Positions 7,815-16,435 of a stretch of 27,888 nt of DNA are shown here, in pieces. A program made the translations under genes and the position numbers. Under the pieces are notes generated by a model, which was not told the origin of the DNA, ran no database searches, and saw only the letters and a list, made by a program, of their open reading frames with translations. Source of the DNA: JBGSZX01 sp964640545 (GTDB taxonomy: Bacteria; Bdellovibrionota; UBA2428); the NCBI GenBank assembly GCA_964640545.1, contig CAZXHL010000023.1, positions 1 to 27,888 on the forward strand, read 5' to 3'. Positions within the stretch are counted from its first letter, which is position 1, and every line of letters starts with the position of its first letter.

Positions 7815-8939
7815 CTAAGCTTCGGATACAATTTTCGGGACTTCACCGCGTCCAATAGCAGCTGCCAATTCTTTATGGGCCGCATGCCCGACAAAAGCCT
7901 TCGCTTCTTCAATTGACGGAGCCCTGTAGGGGCTTAGATGAGCCATTTTGCTTTCTGAGATGCGCGCAATACTTTCATCGAGTCTTTCCATTGGAAGAAC
8001 ACCATCCACAAAAGCTTTGACGAGGTGCTGCCAAACATCTTCGATCTGATCCCACTTATGCCCAAACAACAATTGATCACAACCAGCTTCAACAGCCAAA
8101 AATGCCGCCTCTTTCAGGTCGTAACGAGAAGCCACCGCTCCCATCTCAAGATCATCAGAGAAAATTAGTTTTTGGTAGCGTAGGTTTTTTCTAAGCTGAT
8201 CTTGGAGAAAAATCCGTGAGAAAGTTGCAGGCCTCGAAGCATCGACTTCTGGAAAAAGAATATGTGCTGTCATAATACCCTCGACACGAGATCGAATGGA
8301 CTTCTTAAACGGTGGCCAGTCTATACTCTCCAACTCTTTCAGAGTTTTTTTGCTCACAGGCAATTCTTCATGAGAATCTGCCTGAACTCCGCCATGTCCT
8401 GGGAAGTGTTTCGCCACCGAAAGCACTCCCGATTTCTGAATGCCACGAACTACGGCGGAGCCAAGCGTTGCGACCTCCTCCGGATCCGCAGAAAACGATC
8501 GGTCCCCAATCGCGCGGGATTCGCCCTGCAGAACATCAATGACCGGCGCAAAGTTTACACTAATCCCGCACGCTCTAAGCTCTTTACCCAAAACAAATCC
8601 CGCTTCAAAACAAGCTTTAGGGGATCCAACCTTTGTCCAAACATCCTGAGGAGGAAGAATCGTGAAAGGATCTTTGAATCTTTGCACTCGTCCCCCCTCT
8701 TGATCCACACCGATCCAGGCTGGCAGTCCTTTGTAGGAAGACGGAATCATATTCTTCTGAATCGCAGAAGTTAAATTCACCAATTGCTCAACAGATTCAT
8801 AATTATGTTTGAAGAGAATAATTCCCCCAACACCAACACGAATGCACGTATGCATTGCTTCCGAGTCAAACCCTGTCCCGGGAATCCCTACAAAAAATAA
8901 CTGTCCTACTTTTTTTTCAATTTCCTCGATATTTGCCAT
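7815..8939 (-). CDS. nagZ: beta-N-acetylglucosaminidase NagZ (GH3)
   Basis: The 374-residue enzyme is a glycoside hydrolase family 3 NagZ, which removes GlcNAc from GlcNAc-anhydroMurNAc-peptides in peptidoglycan recycling. Hallmarks are WIGVDQEGGRVQRF (75-88), KHFPGHGGVQADSHEELP (177-194) with the Asp188/His190 general acid pair, and the nucleophile motif SDDLEMGA (261-268). There is no signal peptide, consistent with cytoplasmic NagZ of Gram-negatives. GGAGG with five-base spacing precedes the ATG. It is the last gene of the minus-strand operon, 19 bases after the DppC-like permease, and shares it with AmgK/MurU-like genes, which supports the recycling role. Confidence 0.93.
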   Translation of the reverse strand: MANIEEIEKKVGQLFFVGIPGTGFDSEAMHTCIRVGVGGIILFKHNYESVEQLVNLTSAIQKNMIPSSYKGLPAWIGVDQEGGRVQRFKDPFTILPPQDVWTKVGSPKACFEAGFVLGKELRACGISVNFAPVIDVLQGESRAIGDRSFSADPEEVATLGSAVVRGIQKSGVLSVAKHFPGHGGVQADSHEELPVSKKTLKELESIDWPPFKKSIRSRVEGIMTAHILFPEVDASRPATFSRIFLQDQLRKNLRYQKLIFSDDLEMGAVASRYDLKEAAFLAVEAGCDQLLFGHKWDQIEDVWQHLVKAFVDGVLPMERLDESIARISESKMAHLSPYRAPSIEEAKAFVGHAAHKELAAAIGRGEVPKIVSEA

Positions 8940-8958
8940 TTCTTCCTCCGCAATACGT

Positions 8959-9777
8959 TCAACGCACTTTGGGATCTAGCCTATCTCTCAAGCCGTCACC
9001 CATTAAATTTAAACCCAAAATTGTTAGCACCAACGCCATACCAGGAACGATCACAACGTGTGGCGCCAAAGTCAAAACTTCTCGCCCTTGATTGAGCAGT
9101 TGGCCCCATGACGGAGTTCCTGGAGGAGCGCCTAATCCAAGAAAACTCAAAGAACTTTCCACCATAATGGCTCCACCCAAACCAAAGGTCATTTGCACCA
9201 TTAACGGTGCCAGCAAGTTAGGCCACAGGTGCCTAGACAACACTCTCATTGTCGAAGCTCCTTGCGCATGTGCTGCCGCCACATACTCTCTCTCTCTCAA
9301 GCTCAACGTGACCCCACGAACGAGACGAGCGTAACCAGCCCAAGATGTCGCCACCATGACAATCATCATATTTTTCACACTTGGCCCGAGAACCGCGGCG
9401 AGAGCAACAACAAGCAAAATTCCTGGGAAGGCATAAAGCAAATCCACAATTCTCATAAGCACAAGATCGTAGATTCCGCCCTTATAGCCAGCCCACGAAC
9501 CCAAAAACATTCCGATGAGGGATGCAAAAAGAACACTTCCAATCCCAACTCCAAGAGACAACCTTGTCCCCCAAAAAACTTGAGACAACAGATCAACCCC
9601 ATTCTCTCCTCTTCCAAAAATATTATCAAAAGAGGGAACCGCATATTGATTCACAAGATCTTGCGCCTGAGGATCCACGAGGGGAAGAAACGGTGTAAGT
9701 AGGGCAATCGATATCATAGAAATGACAATAGTCGCCCCGATATAAAGCGATAGCTGTCCACGTCTCAATGCCTTCAT
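8959..9777 (-). CDS. ABC transporter permease, DppC/OppC type
   Basis: The 272-residue inner-membrane protein has the layout of peptide/nickel transporter permeases of the OppC/DppC group. A first membrane segment (about 10-32), a periplasmic insert naming the family (HFGRGENGVDLLSQ-like FDNIFGRGENGVDLLSQVFWG) and further membrane helices are visible. The cytoplasmic ATPase-contact loop is REYVAAAHAQGASTMRVL, followed by SLSFLGLG. Its ATG overlaps the stop of the DppB-like gene by four bases (ATGA), so the two permeases are translationally coupled. The substrate cannot be read directly. The operon context suggests muropeptides or cell-wall peptides. Confidence 0.9.
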   Translation of the reverse strand: MKALRRGQLSLYIGATIVISMISIALLTPFLPLVDPQAQDLVNQYAVPSFDNIFGRGENGVDLLSQVFWGTRLSLGVGIGSVLFASLIGMFLGSWAGYKGGIYDLVLMRIVDLLYAFPGILLVVALAAVLGPSVKNMMIVMVATSWAGYARLVRGVTLSLREREYVAAAHAQGASTMRVLSRHLWPNLLAPLMVQMTFGLGGAIMVESSLSFLGLGAPPGTPSWGQLLNQGREVLTLAPHVVIVPGMALVLTILGLNLMGDGLRDRLDPKVR

Positions 9778-10697
9778 GAGTCGTACCTCACTCGAGGGTC
9801 AAACCAAGAATAAAGCAGGTCCACAAACAAATTGATGAAGACGTAACTCACACTGATCCAGAGGACCACCCCTTGAACCAAAGGATAGTCTCTCTGTTGA
9901 AAGGCCGCAAAAAATAATTTTCCAATCCCCGGCCAATCAAAAAGCGTTTCTGTGATAACAGCTCCAGCGAGAAGTCCTCCCAACATATTTCCCATGATCG
10001 TAATCACAGGAATCATGGCATTTCTCAAAGCATGCTTAAAAAGTACCTCTCGCTCTTTGAGCCCCTTAGCCCTCGCCGTTCGAATATAGTCTTCCCCAAG
10101 GCATTCCAACACACTGGTTCGAATCATCCTTGTTAGAATTCCCGACAATCCAAAACCCAAACAGACCATGGGAAGAACTAAGTGAGAAAAAGTGCCATAA
10201 CCCGCTACAGGAAACATTCTCCATTGCACAGAAAAAATCCAAACCGCGATGGGAGCCATAACATAGATGGGAACACTCATTCCTAGGAGAGCAAAACCAA
10301 CAGAACACGTATCCTGAAGAGAGCCTGCTTTTCTTGCGGCATTAACTCCAAGCGGAAAACTAATCGCGCCTCCGATGATCAAACTTGCAAGCGACAAATA
10401 CATTGTGGCTCCAAATCGATCTGTAATGAGATCAAGGACGGGCCTAGAAAAAGAAATCGAATGTCCCCACGTCCCATCGAAAATATGCCTCCAGAACAAG
10501 ACGTATTGATCTATCAAAGGCAAGTTCAAACCCAGAAGCTCTCTCAAACGAGCTTTATCTGCAGCTTCAGCGGCATCCCCCAACATGATTTCCACGGGAT
10601 CACCCGGGATAAAGTGCACGAGCAAAAAGACGAGAGTGACTACACCGATAACGACTGGAACAACTGATAAGACTCGACGGATGATGTAACTCCACAT
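9774..10697 (-). CDS. ABC transporter permease, DppB/OppB type
   Basis: The ATG at 10697 gives 307 residues starting MWSYIIRRVLSVVP, the usual beginning of DppB/OppB permeases. FIPGDPVEIMLG, the membrane helices and the EAA-type loop (EDYIRTARAKGLKEREVLFKHALRN) with the final FVDLLYSWFDPRVRY all fit the family. A longer start at 10721 would overlap the preceding gene by 20 bases; the chosen one lies four bases after that gene's stop. It would form a heterodimer with the DppC-like protein. The required ATPases and a substrate-binding protein are not in this window, so they must be encoded elsewhere. Confidence 0.9.
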   Translation of the reverse strand: MWSYIIRRVLSVVPVVIGVVTLVFLLVHFIPGDPVEIMLGDAAEAADKARLRELLGLNLPLIDQYVLFWRHIFDGTWGHSISFSRPVLDLITDRFGATMYLSLASLIIGGAISFPLGVNAARKAGSLQDTCSVGFALLGMSVPIYVMAPIAVWIFSVQWRMFPVAGYGTFSHLVLPMVCLGFGLSGILTRMIRTSVLECLGEDYIRTARAKGLKEREVLFKHALRNAMIPVITIMGNMLGGLLAGAVITETLFDWPGIGKLFFAAFQQRDYPLVQGVVLWISVSYVFINLFVDLLYSWFDPRVRYDS

Positions 10698-10701
10698 ATC
10701 G

Positions 10702-11802
10702 CTACCAAACTCTAACTTCATCCTCGATCAAGGAAGGAGTTCGATCGTTTACTTTTGACTTATCTGTCAGAAACAATACAGAATTTTTTACGGAAACTCT
10801 TCCCCCCTTAAAGGAGTCCAGGCAGAGACCAATTTCTTCGCAAATCAAAGAAGCATACGGGCCCAATTCAAGACCAGGAAACGCTCTCTTAAAAGTACTC
10901 TTCGAGTTGTCTACATACACCGAAGGCCCAATGAGCTTCAATCCATCGGACAAAGCCGCATCAATCCAAACGCCTTTTTGGAATTCTCTAATATTAGGGA
11001 AACGGGCTTTTAGAATATTTTGCCAGTCGGGCCCTGGCCCCGTGCTTCCAAGAAGAAAGTGCTGTGCTTCCAACAGATATTCTTGGTTGGTCATATCAAA
11101 CCAATAGCAGTGATCGCCATAGTCTGAGATCTCACTGATGACTTCAACTCCCCGAACCTTAACCTGATGATCGGCAAGCGGGCGATAAACGGCGTTAAAC
11201 AGGTCCACAACTTCAGACTTTGTAGGAAGTGAATCTTTTACAAATTTTACATCTTTCGCACACAGATAGTGCACGCCAAGGAAATGTACCGCAGAAGAGT
11301 CCTTCTCGGGAGACTTCTGCCCAATCCCCTGCCAAGACAAATCCGACCCAACCCACAGCAGATTATATTTTTCTAGATGTTCTTTTACTCTGGAGAACGC
11401 AAAACTGCTCTGTTCATCATTGGCCGTCAACTTTTGCAAATCAATCCGAGCAAAGGTGTCGCCATTAATGAGCATGAGCCCTTTACCCTCAAATAGCTTA
11501 GGAAAATCTTGAATGATTTGTTGAATCGCTCCACCCGTTCCCAAAATCTCAGGCTCGTAAGACACATGCAATCGCAACTCAGGAAGGAGCCCCTTCCAAC
11601 GCTCTAGCGCAGCTTCAATCTTGTGGGGAAGATAATGAGTATTGATGACGACGTCTTGGATTCCAAGCTCACGAAACTGAAAAAGAGCATGAAACAACGG
11701 CTCTACTCCCGCAACGGGAATCAAAGGTTTTGGACAAAATTCGGTGCTAGGTCGCAAGCGAGTTCCAAAACCCGCTGCGAGTACAATTCCAGTTACGTTC
11801 AT
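10702..11802 (-). CDS. murU: sugar-1-phosphate nucleotidyltransferase, MurU-like with C-terminal extension
   Basis: The 366-residue protein has the nucleotidyltransferase signature GIVLAAGFGTRLRPST (5-20), PKPLIPVAG (24-32), LGTGGAI (87-93) and the metal-binding NGD (113-115). In the AmgK/MurU pathway MurU transfers UMP to MurNAc-1-phosphate. This copy is longer than usual MurU (about 220-240 residues). The C-terminal 110 residues (PSVYVDNSK... ending SLIEDEVRVW) look like a left-handed beta-helix cap of related NDP-sugar enzymes. Its ATG overlaps the kinase stop by one base (TGATG). MurU is assigned from the neighbouring kinase and NagZ; a mannose- or glucose-1-phosphate enzyme is the main alternative. 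Confidence 0.75.
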   Translation of the reverse strand: MNVTGIVLAAGFGTRLRPSTEFCPKPLIPVAGVEPLFHALFQFRELGIQDVVINTHYLPHKIEAALERWKGLLPELRLHVSYEPEILGTGGAIQQIIQDFPKLFEGKGLMLINGDTFARIDLQKLTANDEQSSFAFSRVKEHLEKYNLLWVGSDLSWQGIGQKSPEKDSSAVHFLGVHYLCAKDVKFVKDSLPTKSEVVDLFNAVYRPLADHQVKVRGVEVISEISDYGDHCYWFDMTNQEYLLEAQHFLLGSTGPGPDWQNILKARFPNIREFQKGVWIDAALSDGLKLIGPSVYVDNSKSTFKRAFPGLELGPYASLICEEIGLCLDSFKGGRVSVKNSVLFLTDKSKVNDRTPSLIEDEVRVW

Positions 11803-12887
11803 CAGAACTTAAGTATAGCCGAGTCTTTTCTTTTCAAAGATTTAAGCAAAGTCAAAAGTCTTGCATCATCATCACGCAGGGCGCCTAACTCCTCAAGTCG
11901 AACGATCGCCTGATGCGTAGCTTCAAGGGCCGGCTCGATTGACGGGAGGTAACTCTCGTTTCCTTTTACGTTGAGAAAACTCGCGTAAGATCCTGCGGCT
12001 TTCAACAATCTCTGAATTTTCATTCTCTCAATTTCTTCAGCAAGACCTGGATCATCCAACATTTCTTGAATGCGCTCCATTCCTGCTTGAGTGCTTGCAG
12101 CCTCAGCAAGCCCCACCTTCCAACGTGTCAGCAGGTCAGCTCTGAACTCATCCTCAAGAGGAACATAAGGGTCCCAAAGCAAAGAAACCAAGTCATAGCT
12201 AATAGGTCCCAGTCGAGCGTCTTGAAAATCAATGATCCACAGCTTTTCCCTGAAAACCATGAGATTTCTGCAGTGATAATCTCGGTGTACGAAGAAACGA
12301 GGCCTCTGCGCCAAATAGTTGACGGTGCCCTTAACACAGTCGAGAAATTCTTTCTGATCTTCACCACAGTAGAACTCGATGAGATGCGTCGCCGTATGCT
12401 GCATTTCCTGCGTTAATTTCAACTCGTCAAAGGCCCACTTAAAATGAGGTCCCGTATAAGATTCAACAAATTCCGGACTCAATTTCTGATGCTCAACCGT
12501 TATTCGAACAATCAGATCAATGGCCTCTTCATATAGTTTTTTAGATGGGTTCTGCTGAAGAGTCGTATCACCAAGATCATTCAAGAGAATCCAACCATTC
12601 TCTGGAGAGTGTCCAAAGTATTCAGGGGTGCGTCCAGTTAGATTCTTAAACAAGTTCAAAGCAGAAATATAAGGGTGCTGATCACCAATGACGTCTTCGC
12701 CATGAGAGCGATCGATCTGCAGCACATAATCTCCGCGATTTTGTGAGTTCAACCGGAAGTACTGTCGACTCGAAGCATCTCCCGAAAGTTTCGTCAGCTG
12801 AAGACCCGCCGCCCCAGCTAAAACCTCAGGAAATTGCTCTCTCAGCTCTTCCACAGTAGGAGCCATTGTTTTGTCTCTTGTCATCAT
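11802..12887 (-). CDS. amgK: AmgK-like cell wall sugar kinase (aminoglycoside phosphotransferase fold)
   Basis: The 361-residue protein has the aminoglycoside phosphotransferase/choline kinase fold. Visible motifs are LSGDASSRQYFRL (34-46) in the nucleotide loop, the catalytic HRDYHCRN (201-208), and the metal motif DFQDARLGPISYDLVSLL (220-237). The last string is typical of AmgK (COG3178), which phosphorylates the anomeric position of MurNAc and GlcNAc. It is the first gene of the operon and is fused by a TGATG overlap to the MurU-like gene, the classic AmgK/MurU pairing. Two starts are possible (12887 with AGGG upstream, or Met8 at 12866). Without a test the sugar specificity is inferred. 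Confidence 0.83.
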   Translation of the reverse strand: MMTRDKTMAPTVEELREQFPEVLAGAAGLQLTKLSGDASSRQYFRLNSQNRGDYVLQIDRSHGEDVIGDQHPYISALNLFKNLTGRTPEYFGHSPENGWILLNDLGDTTLQQNPSKKLYEEAIDLIVRITVEHQKLSPEFVESYTGPHFKWAFDELKLTQEMQHTATHLIEFYCGEDQKEFLDCVKGTVNYLAQRPRFFVHRDYHCRNLMVFREKLWIIDFQDARLGPISYDLVSLLWDPYVPLEDEFRADLLTRWKVGLAEAASTQAGMERIQEMLDDPGLAEEIERMKIQRLLKAAGSYASFLNVKGNESYLPSIEPALEATHQAIVRLEELGALRDDDARLLTLLKSLKRKDSAILKF

Positions 12888-12902
12888 TTTTTAACCCTAG
12901 TT

Positions 12903-12913
12903 TGTACAGTACA
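12903..12913. promoter_or_regulatory. perfect palindrome in the divergent amgK/12953 intergenic region
   Basis: TGTAC-A-GTACA is a perfect five-base dyad in the 65-base region between the salvage operon and the divergent secreted protein gene. It may be an operator or a chance palindrome. No good promoter hexamers could be fixed around it. Confidence 0.3.
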
Positions 12914-12952
12914 TTAGAGATAACCAAAATGAAATTTTGGAGGGGGTTTTTC

Positions 12953-14782
12953 ATGTCGAAATTTCGACCTAGTTCATCATTGTTTTTTCTAAGTGCTGGA
13001 ATCGGCCTCTGCGCCATTTCTGTGAACACTCATGCAAACGAATACAAAGAGAAGAAATCAGCCGTTTATAAAAGGCTCTCAAAGAAAATGGCCCCGGCCA
13101 GAAATTCCTTACTCTTTGATCAAGACTTCGACAAAACACCGGTAAGGCCCTTGATTTCTGACAAACTTGTAAAAAAGATCATTGAAATTGAATACGCTCA
13201 TAAAATCGCCGTAAGTAAAGAACCAGTAGTCGTTGCAAAAGAAGAGCCTATCGCCACCCAAAAGGAAGTTGCAGCACCAAGAAAGCCTGCTTCAACACCG
13301 AAAGAAGAACTTGAAAGCGTAGTGCTTAGCGCAGAACCGGTTGAAGAGATCTCTGCAGAAAAAACTCCCGAAACGAAGGCTGTTGAGGAAAAACTCATTG
13401 CCTTCGTGGCGAAGCCCAAAATAGTAGCGAAGCCAAAAGCCGTTGAAGCTCCAGAAGCACAAAAGCCAGTTGAAGTGGCAGTCGCTCAAGAAGAAGCTCC
13501 GGCAAAAGTTGATCCGCCAAAAGAGCCTGTCATCGAAGTTTCCCAGAAAATGATTCTGCCGAAAGATCTTCTCTCTAAACGTGCTACGGTTGCGGTTGTT
13601 GACGAGGAGAAATTTTCTCATGGAGAGCTTTTTTCTGTTCCGGAGGCCACAATCTTTTGGCTTCACCCCAACTCTTCTCTCTCAAGTGAAGTCGACGGCA
13701 GTGGCCTCGTAAAAGTCCCTTATCCAAAAGCCATTTCAACTCGCTTCTTTGTCATCGCCAAAGGCTACCTTCCTGCTGTTGGTTATGCCGTTAAGGGACA
13801 AATCACTCCGATCCTTCTCTACAAAGAAAAACGTTTGCCGCCTATTTTGAAATCATTAAATATTCACCCAGACTCCAGGGAAAGCCTTCTCCTCGGTCGC
13901 TTTTTGGATCGCAACATGAAAGCAGTCTCGAATGTTGAATTTGAGAGCCTCGACACTCAAGAACGTCGTGGATTCTATTCCGTAGGATCATTCGGACTCT
14001 TTCACGAAGCCGCAAAAGAAAGTGGACCTCAAGGAGACTTCCTCTTTAAGGGACTTGATCATGCGCTTCAATATCTCTTGGCGTCTCGCAAGAACGATGA
14101 TCACACGATCAATGAATGGCCAGCCCAGATTCTAGACCTCAAAGGAGTGGGGCCCGTTCTCACAACAACAATTATCAAAGCTGAGGCTCAGTCGCTCGAT
14201 ACTCAGGTGGTCGACGCCTTTACCCTGATCAAACCAGACTCTGGAATCTTTGCTAGCATCGGCGGGCAACGCGGGCTTGTGGAGCCAGATAAAAACGGAT
14301 TCCTAAAGTTTAATGATATCTACAAGAGGCCAACTGTCGACCTTATTGAAATCAACGCTCAAGGATATCTAAAGACCTGGATCAACACTCCAGTTGATCG
14401 CGCCTCAATGCCTGAGCTTGTCCAACTATTCACACCAGGCCAAGCATCGGCAGTCTTGTCTCTTGTTGGTGAGAGCGTGGGACGTAACGACACTTTGATT
14501 GCGGGAACTCTACGTCCAGAAGTCTATCCCAACGAAAGCCAAATATGGGTCTTCGATTCTTTTGGCAAAAAAGTAAAAGATGCCGTTGTCAGCTATTTCG
14601 GCGACGACGGAAGACTCTCCTCTAAAGCCACAAGCATGAGCCCTGGCGATGCGAGATTCATGATCACGGGTCTTGAGGAAGGCGAATTCCACCTTGTACT
14701 AGTTGATTCCGCAACCGGATCAGGCCAAAGCATTCAAGTCACGCGCGTTTCTAACGGTGTTGTGACTCAGGTTCAGTTCTAA
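12953..14782 (+). CDS. large secreted protein with Lys/Glu/Pro/Ala-rich linker and repeated beta modules
   Basis: I do not recognise the family. The ATG at 12953, preceded by GGAGG nine bases away, gives 609 residues with a signal peptide (about 1-28, cut after THA). Residues about 88-195 are a TonB-like low-complexity linker rich in Lys, Glu, Pro, Ala and Val. The rest seems built of carboxypeptidase-regulatory/Ig-like modules. One has DGSGLVKVPYPK then FFVIAKGYLPAVGY; another has DKNGFLKFNDIYKRP then LIEINAQGYLKTW, so the same pattern occurs twice. A final module (about 520-609) ends in VTQVQF. The linker could span the periplasm or cell wall, suggesting an envelope-anchored structural or adhesive role. 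Its stop shares four bases with the convergent patatin gene. Confidence 0.8.
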   Translation: MSKFRPSSSLFFLSAGIGLCAISVNTHANEYKEKKSAVYKRLSKKMAPARNSLLFDQDFDKTPVRPLISDKLVKKIIEIEYAHKIAVSKEPVVVAKEEPIATQKEVAAPRKPASTPKEELESVVLSAEPVEEISAEKTPETKAVEEKLIAFVAKPKIVAKPKAVEAPEAQKPVEVAVAQEEAPAKVDPPKEPVIEVSQKMILPKDLLSKRATVAVVDEEKFSHGELFSVPEATIFWLHPNSSLSSEVDGSGLVKVPYPKAISTRFFVIAKGYLPAVGYAVKGQITPILLYKEKRLPPILKSLNIHPDSRESLLLGRFLDRNMKAVSNVEFESLDTQERRGFYSVGSFGLFHEAAKESGPQGDFLFKGLDHALQYLLASRKNDDHTINEWPAQILDLKGVGPVLTTTIIKAEAQSLDTQVVDAFTLIKPDSGIFASIGGQRGLVEPDKNGFLKFNDIYKRPTVDLIEINAQGYLKTWINTPVDRASMPELVQLFTPGQASAVLSLVGESVGRNDTLIAGTLRPEVYPNESQIWVFDSFGKKVKDAVVSYFGDDGRLSSKATSMSPGDARFMITGLEEGEFHLVLVDSATGSGQSIQVTRVSNGVVTQVQF

Positions 14783-15957
14783 GGGTTTAGATAGATATTT
14801 CTTAAGGCGAGCTTTCCAGCGATATAACCTTTTCGAGTGATGCTCTCTGTTGTTGTGCGATTCAAAGAAAAGTGCGGGGCATTGAACATCTCGAGGTCCG
14901 TCGCACGAGGATGAATATATATATAGTCAATTTCGGAGTTATAGACCATTCTCTGCTCCAGCCTCTCCAGCAATCGCTCTGACCTTTCCGCTTCAATCCC
15001 TTCATCTTTGCAGAATTTTTTCACAATATCCAAAACTTCTTTTTCCCGGCGCCGAGACCCCCTAGCTGAACGGATCTTCTGCTCAATAGACTGGTAGATC
15101 GCCTGCAATGTTATTTTTTCAATCCCCATGTCAGCAATGGAATGTTTGCTCTGCCGAGCTAGCCGCATGGGCTGGTGGGTGTAGCTACAAATCACCAAAT
15201 CGCACCCCAAGTCTCTACCCACGTGAGAACTAAGTGGTTCCCAAATCTCTCCATCGAAAAACTCCCGCCTTTCTCCTTCAATTTGAATGGAGTAGGGGTG
15301 ATAAATCGGAGGCAAACTCATACTGGCCGCACAAGCATCAGGAATACTAACGTCCGTCCGATATTCATAGGCTGGATCCGAATTGGAAAGCTTCTCCTTC
15401 CCAAATATAACTTTCTGCGGACGATTCAGCTCTGTTGTGACGATATAAAGATCACTCCTAAGTTCGGAGAACCTTTCTGTCTTTAATATGTTTTCTCGTA
15501 GGTATCTTGAAATACCCTCTGTCCCAAAGACACTTTGAACCTGTTTTTTGCGCAGCATCCGAATGAAAAAATTATCAAAACTCAAAAGTTCGCGCGCACT
15601 TCGCATACGAGGAGAAAGCATTTCCCAATATTTCAAACCGGGGATCCCCTCCACATCTGGACTTTGTTGGAAAGTCGCCTGAAGTTCCTTGATGCTTCCT
15701 CCATTAGATAGAAAAGCCGAAATCAAAGCGCCAGCCGAAGATCCGACATAGCAAGAAATAGCCCTTGAGGGATCAATACCCGTCAAATCACTGGCGTCAT
15801 GGGCCAGTCCACCCTCAAAAATAAAGCCTGCTTCCTCCAGGGCCATAGCCACTCCAACATGAAAAGCGGCCGCTTTTACAGCGCCTCCACTGCAGATAAA
15901 GGCCACTTTCTTCTTGGTGCTGAGATTGATTTTGGGGGCTAAGGCTTCTTTTTGCAC
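14779..15957 (-). CDS. patatin-like phospholipase
   Basis: The 392-residue protein is a patatin-family lipid acyl hydrolase with a Ser-Asp dyad. The oxyanion segment is ICSGGAVKAAAFHVG (21-35), where the usual DGGGxRG is replaced by SGGAVKA. The nucleophile elbow is GSSAG (72-76, Ser74). The Asp is D235 in FFDGEIWEP (DGE rather than DGG/DGA). DACAASMSLPPIYHP (207-221) is also typical. There is no signal peptide, so it acts in the cytoplasm or leaves by another route; bacterial patatins include secreted effectors. Start is GTG with only a weak GAAG upstream. Its 3' end overlaps the convergent gene by four bases. Confidence 0.88.
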   Translation of the reverse strand: MQKEALAPKINLSTKKKVAFICSGGAVKAAAFHVGVAMALEEAGFIFEGGLAHDASDLTGIDPSRAISCYVGSSAGALISAFLSNGGSIKELQATFQQSPDVEGIPGLKYWEMLSPRMRSARELLSFDNFFIRMLRKKQVQSVFGTEGISRYLRENILKTERFSELRSDLYIVTTELNRPQKVIFGKEKLSNSDPAYEYRTDVSIPDACAASMSLPPIYHPYSIQIEGERREFFDGEIWEPLSSHVGRDLGCDLVICSYTHQPMRLARQSKHSIADMGIEKITLQAIYQSIEQKIRSARGSRRREKEVLDIVKKFCKDEGIEAERSERLLERLEQRMVYNSEIDYIYIHPRATDLEMFNAPHFSLNRTTTESITRKGYIAGKLALRNIYLNP

Positions 15958-16009
15958 AACTTCAGTCTAGCTACCTTGCATCGTGAAAGAAAGTCGTTAA
16001 AGTATTAGT

Positions 16010-16423
16010 ATGCATAACGAATCCAATGGGGAATGGATAGATCTTCACTCTTTCTCGAAAAAATACGGAGTCAGCCTTTCAACGCTACGCCGCCGTATTC
16101 GCTCTAAAAGCATCGAGTTCAAGTTAATGAAGGGTCGATACTGGTTACCCGACACAACAGACGTAATGAGCAACGCACCTTTATTTTCTCGGAAGGCTGA
16201 CCTTGAAGAAGTCACAATTCCGAATCAAACCGTTCGAACAACTGAGTTTGCAGGTGGACCACGTCCACAAGATGTAGCTCGGATTCAAGAACTCGAAACA
16301 GAGAACAGAAAGATTCGCGCTCAAATGGCGGAACTTCAAACTCTTGTTGGAATTCTTGAAACTGAACTTGGTCAACTCGATAGTAATCGCAGTAGCCAAA
16401 GCAATATCGACTCCAACCTATAG
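16010..16423 (+). CDS. HTH DNA-binding protein with C-terminal coiled coil
   Basis: The 137-residue protein has an N-terminal helix-turn-helix resembling the MerR/excisionase type (about 8-48: WIDLHSFSKKYGVSLSTLRRRI then KGRYWLPD), a flexible middle, and a coiled coil (about 86-124: VARIQELETENRKIRAQMAEL...). This layout suggests a dimeric DNA-binding or scaffolding protein. No recombinase or phage gene lies nearby, so an excisionase role is unlikely. No clear ribosome site precedes the ATG. It lies 12 bases before the TPR-SH3 gene and is probably cotranscribed with it. Exact family unknown. Confidence 0.75.
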   Translation: MHNESNGEWIDLHSFSKKYGVSLSTLRRRIRSKSIEFKLMKGRYWLPDTTDVMSNAPLFSRKADLEEVTIPNQTVRTTEFAGGPRPQDVARIQELETENRKIRAQMAELQTLVGILETELGQLDSNRSSQSNIDSNL

Positions 16424-16435
16424 TTTTTTATTACT

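Noticed and set aside
8262..8774. 170-residue open frame on the plus strand
   Set aside because: It lies wholly antisense to nagZ, whose motifs are unmistakable.
9229..9702. 157-residue open frame on the plus strand
   Set aside because: It is antisense to the DppC-like permease and has a composition unlike a real protein.
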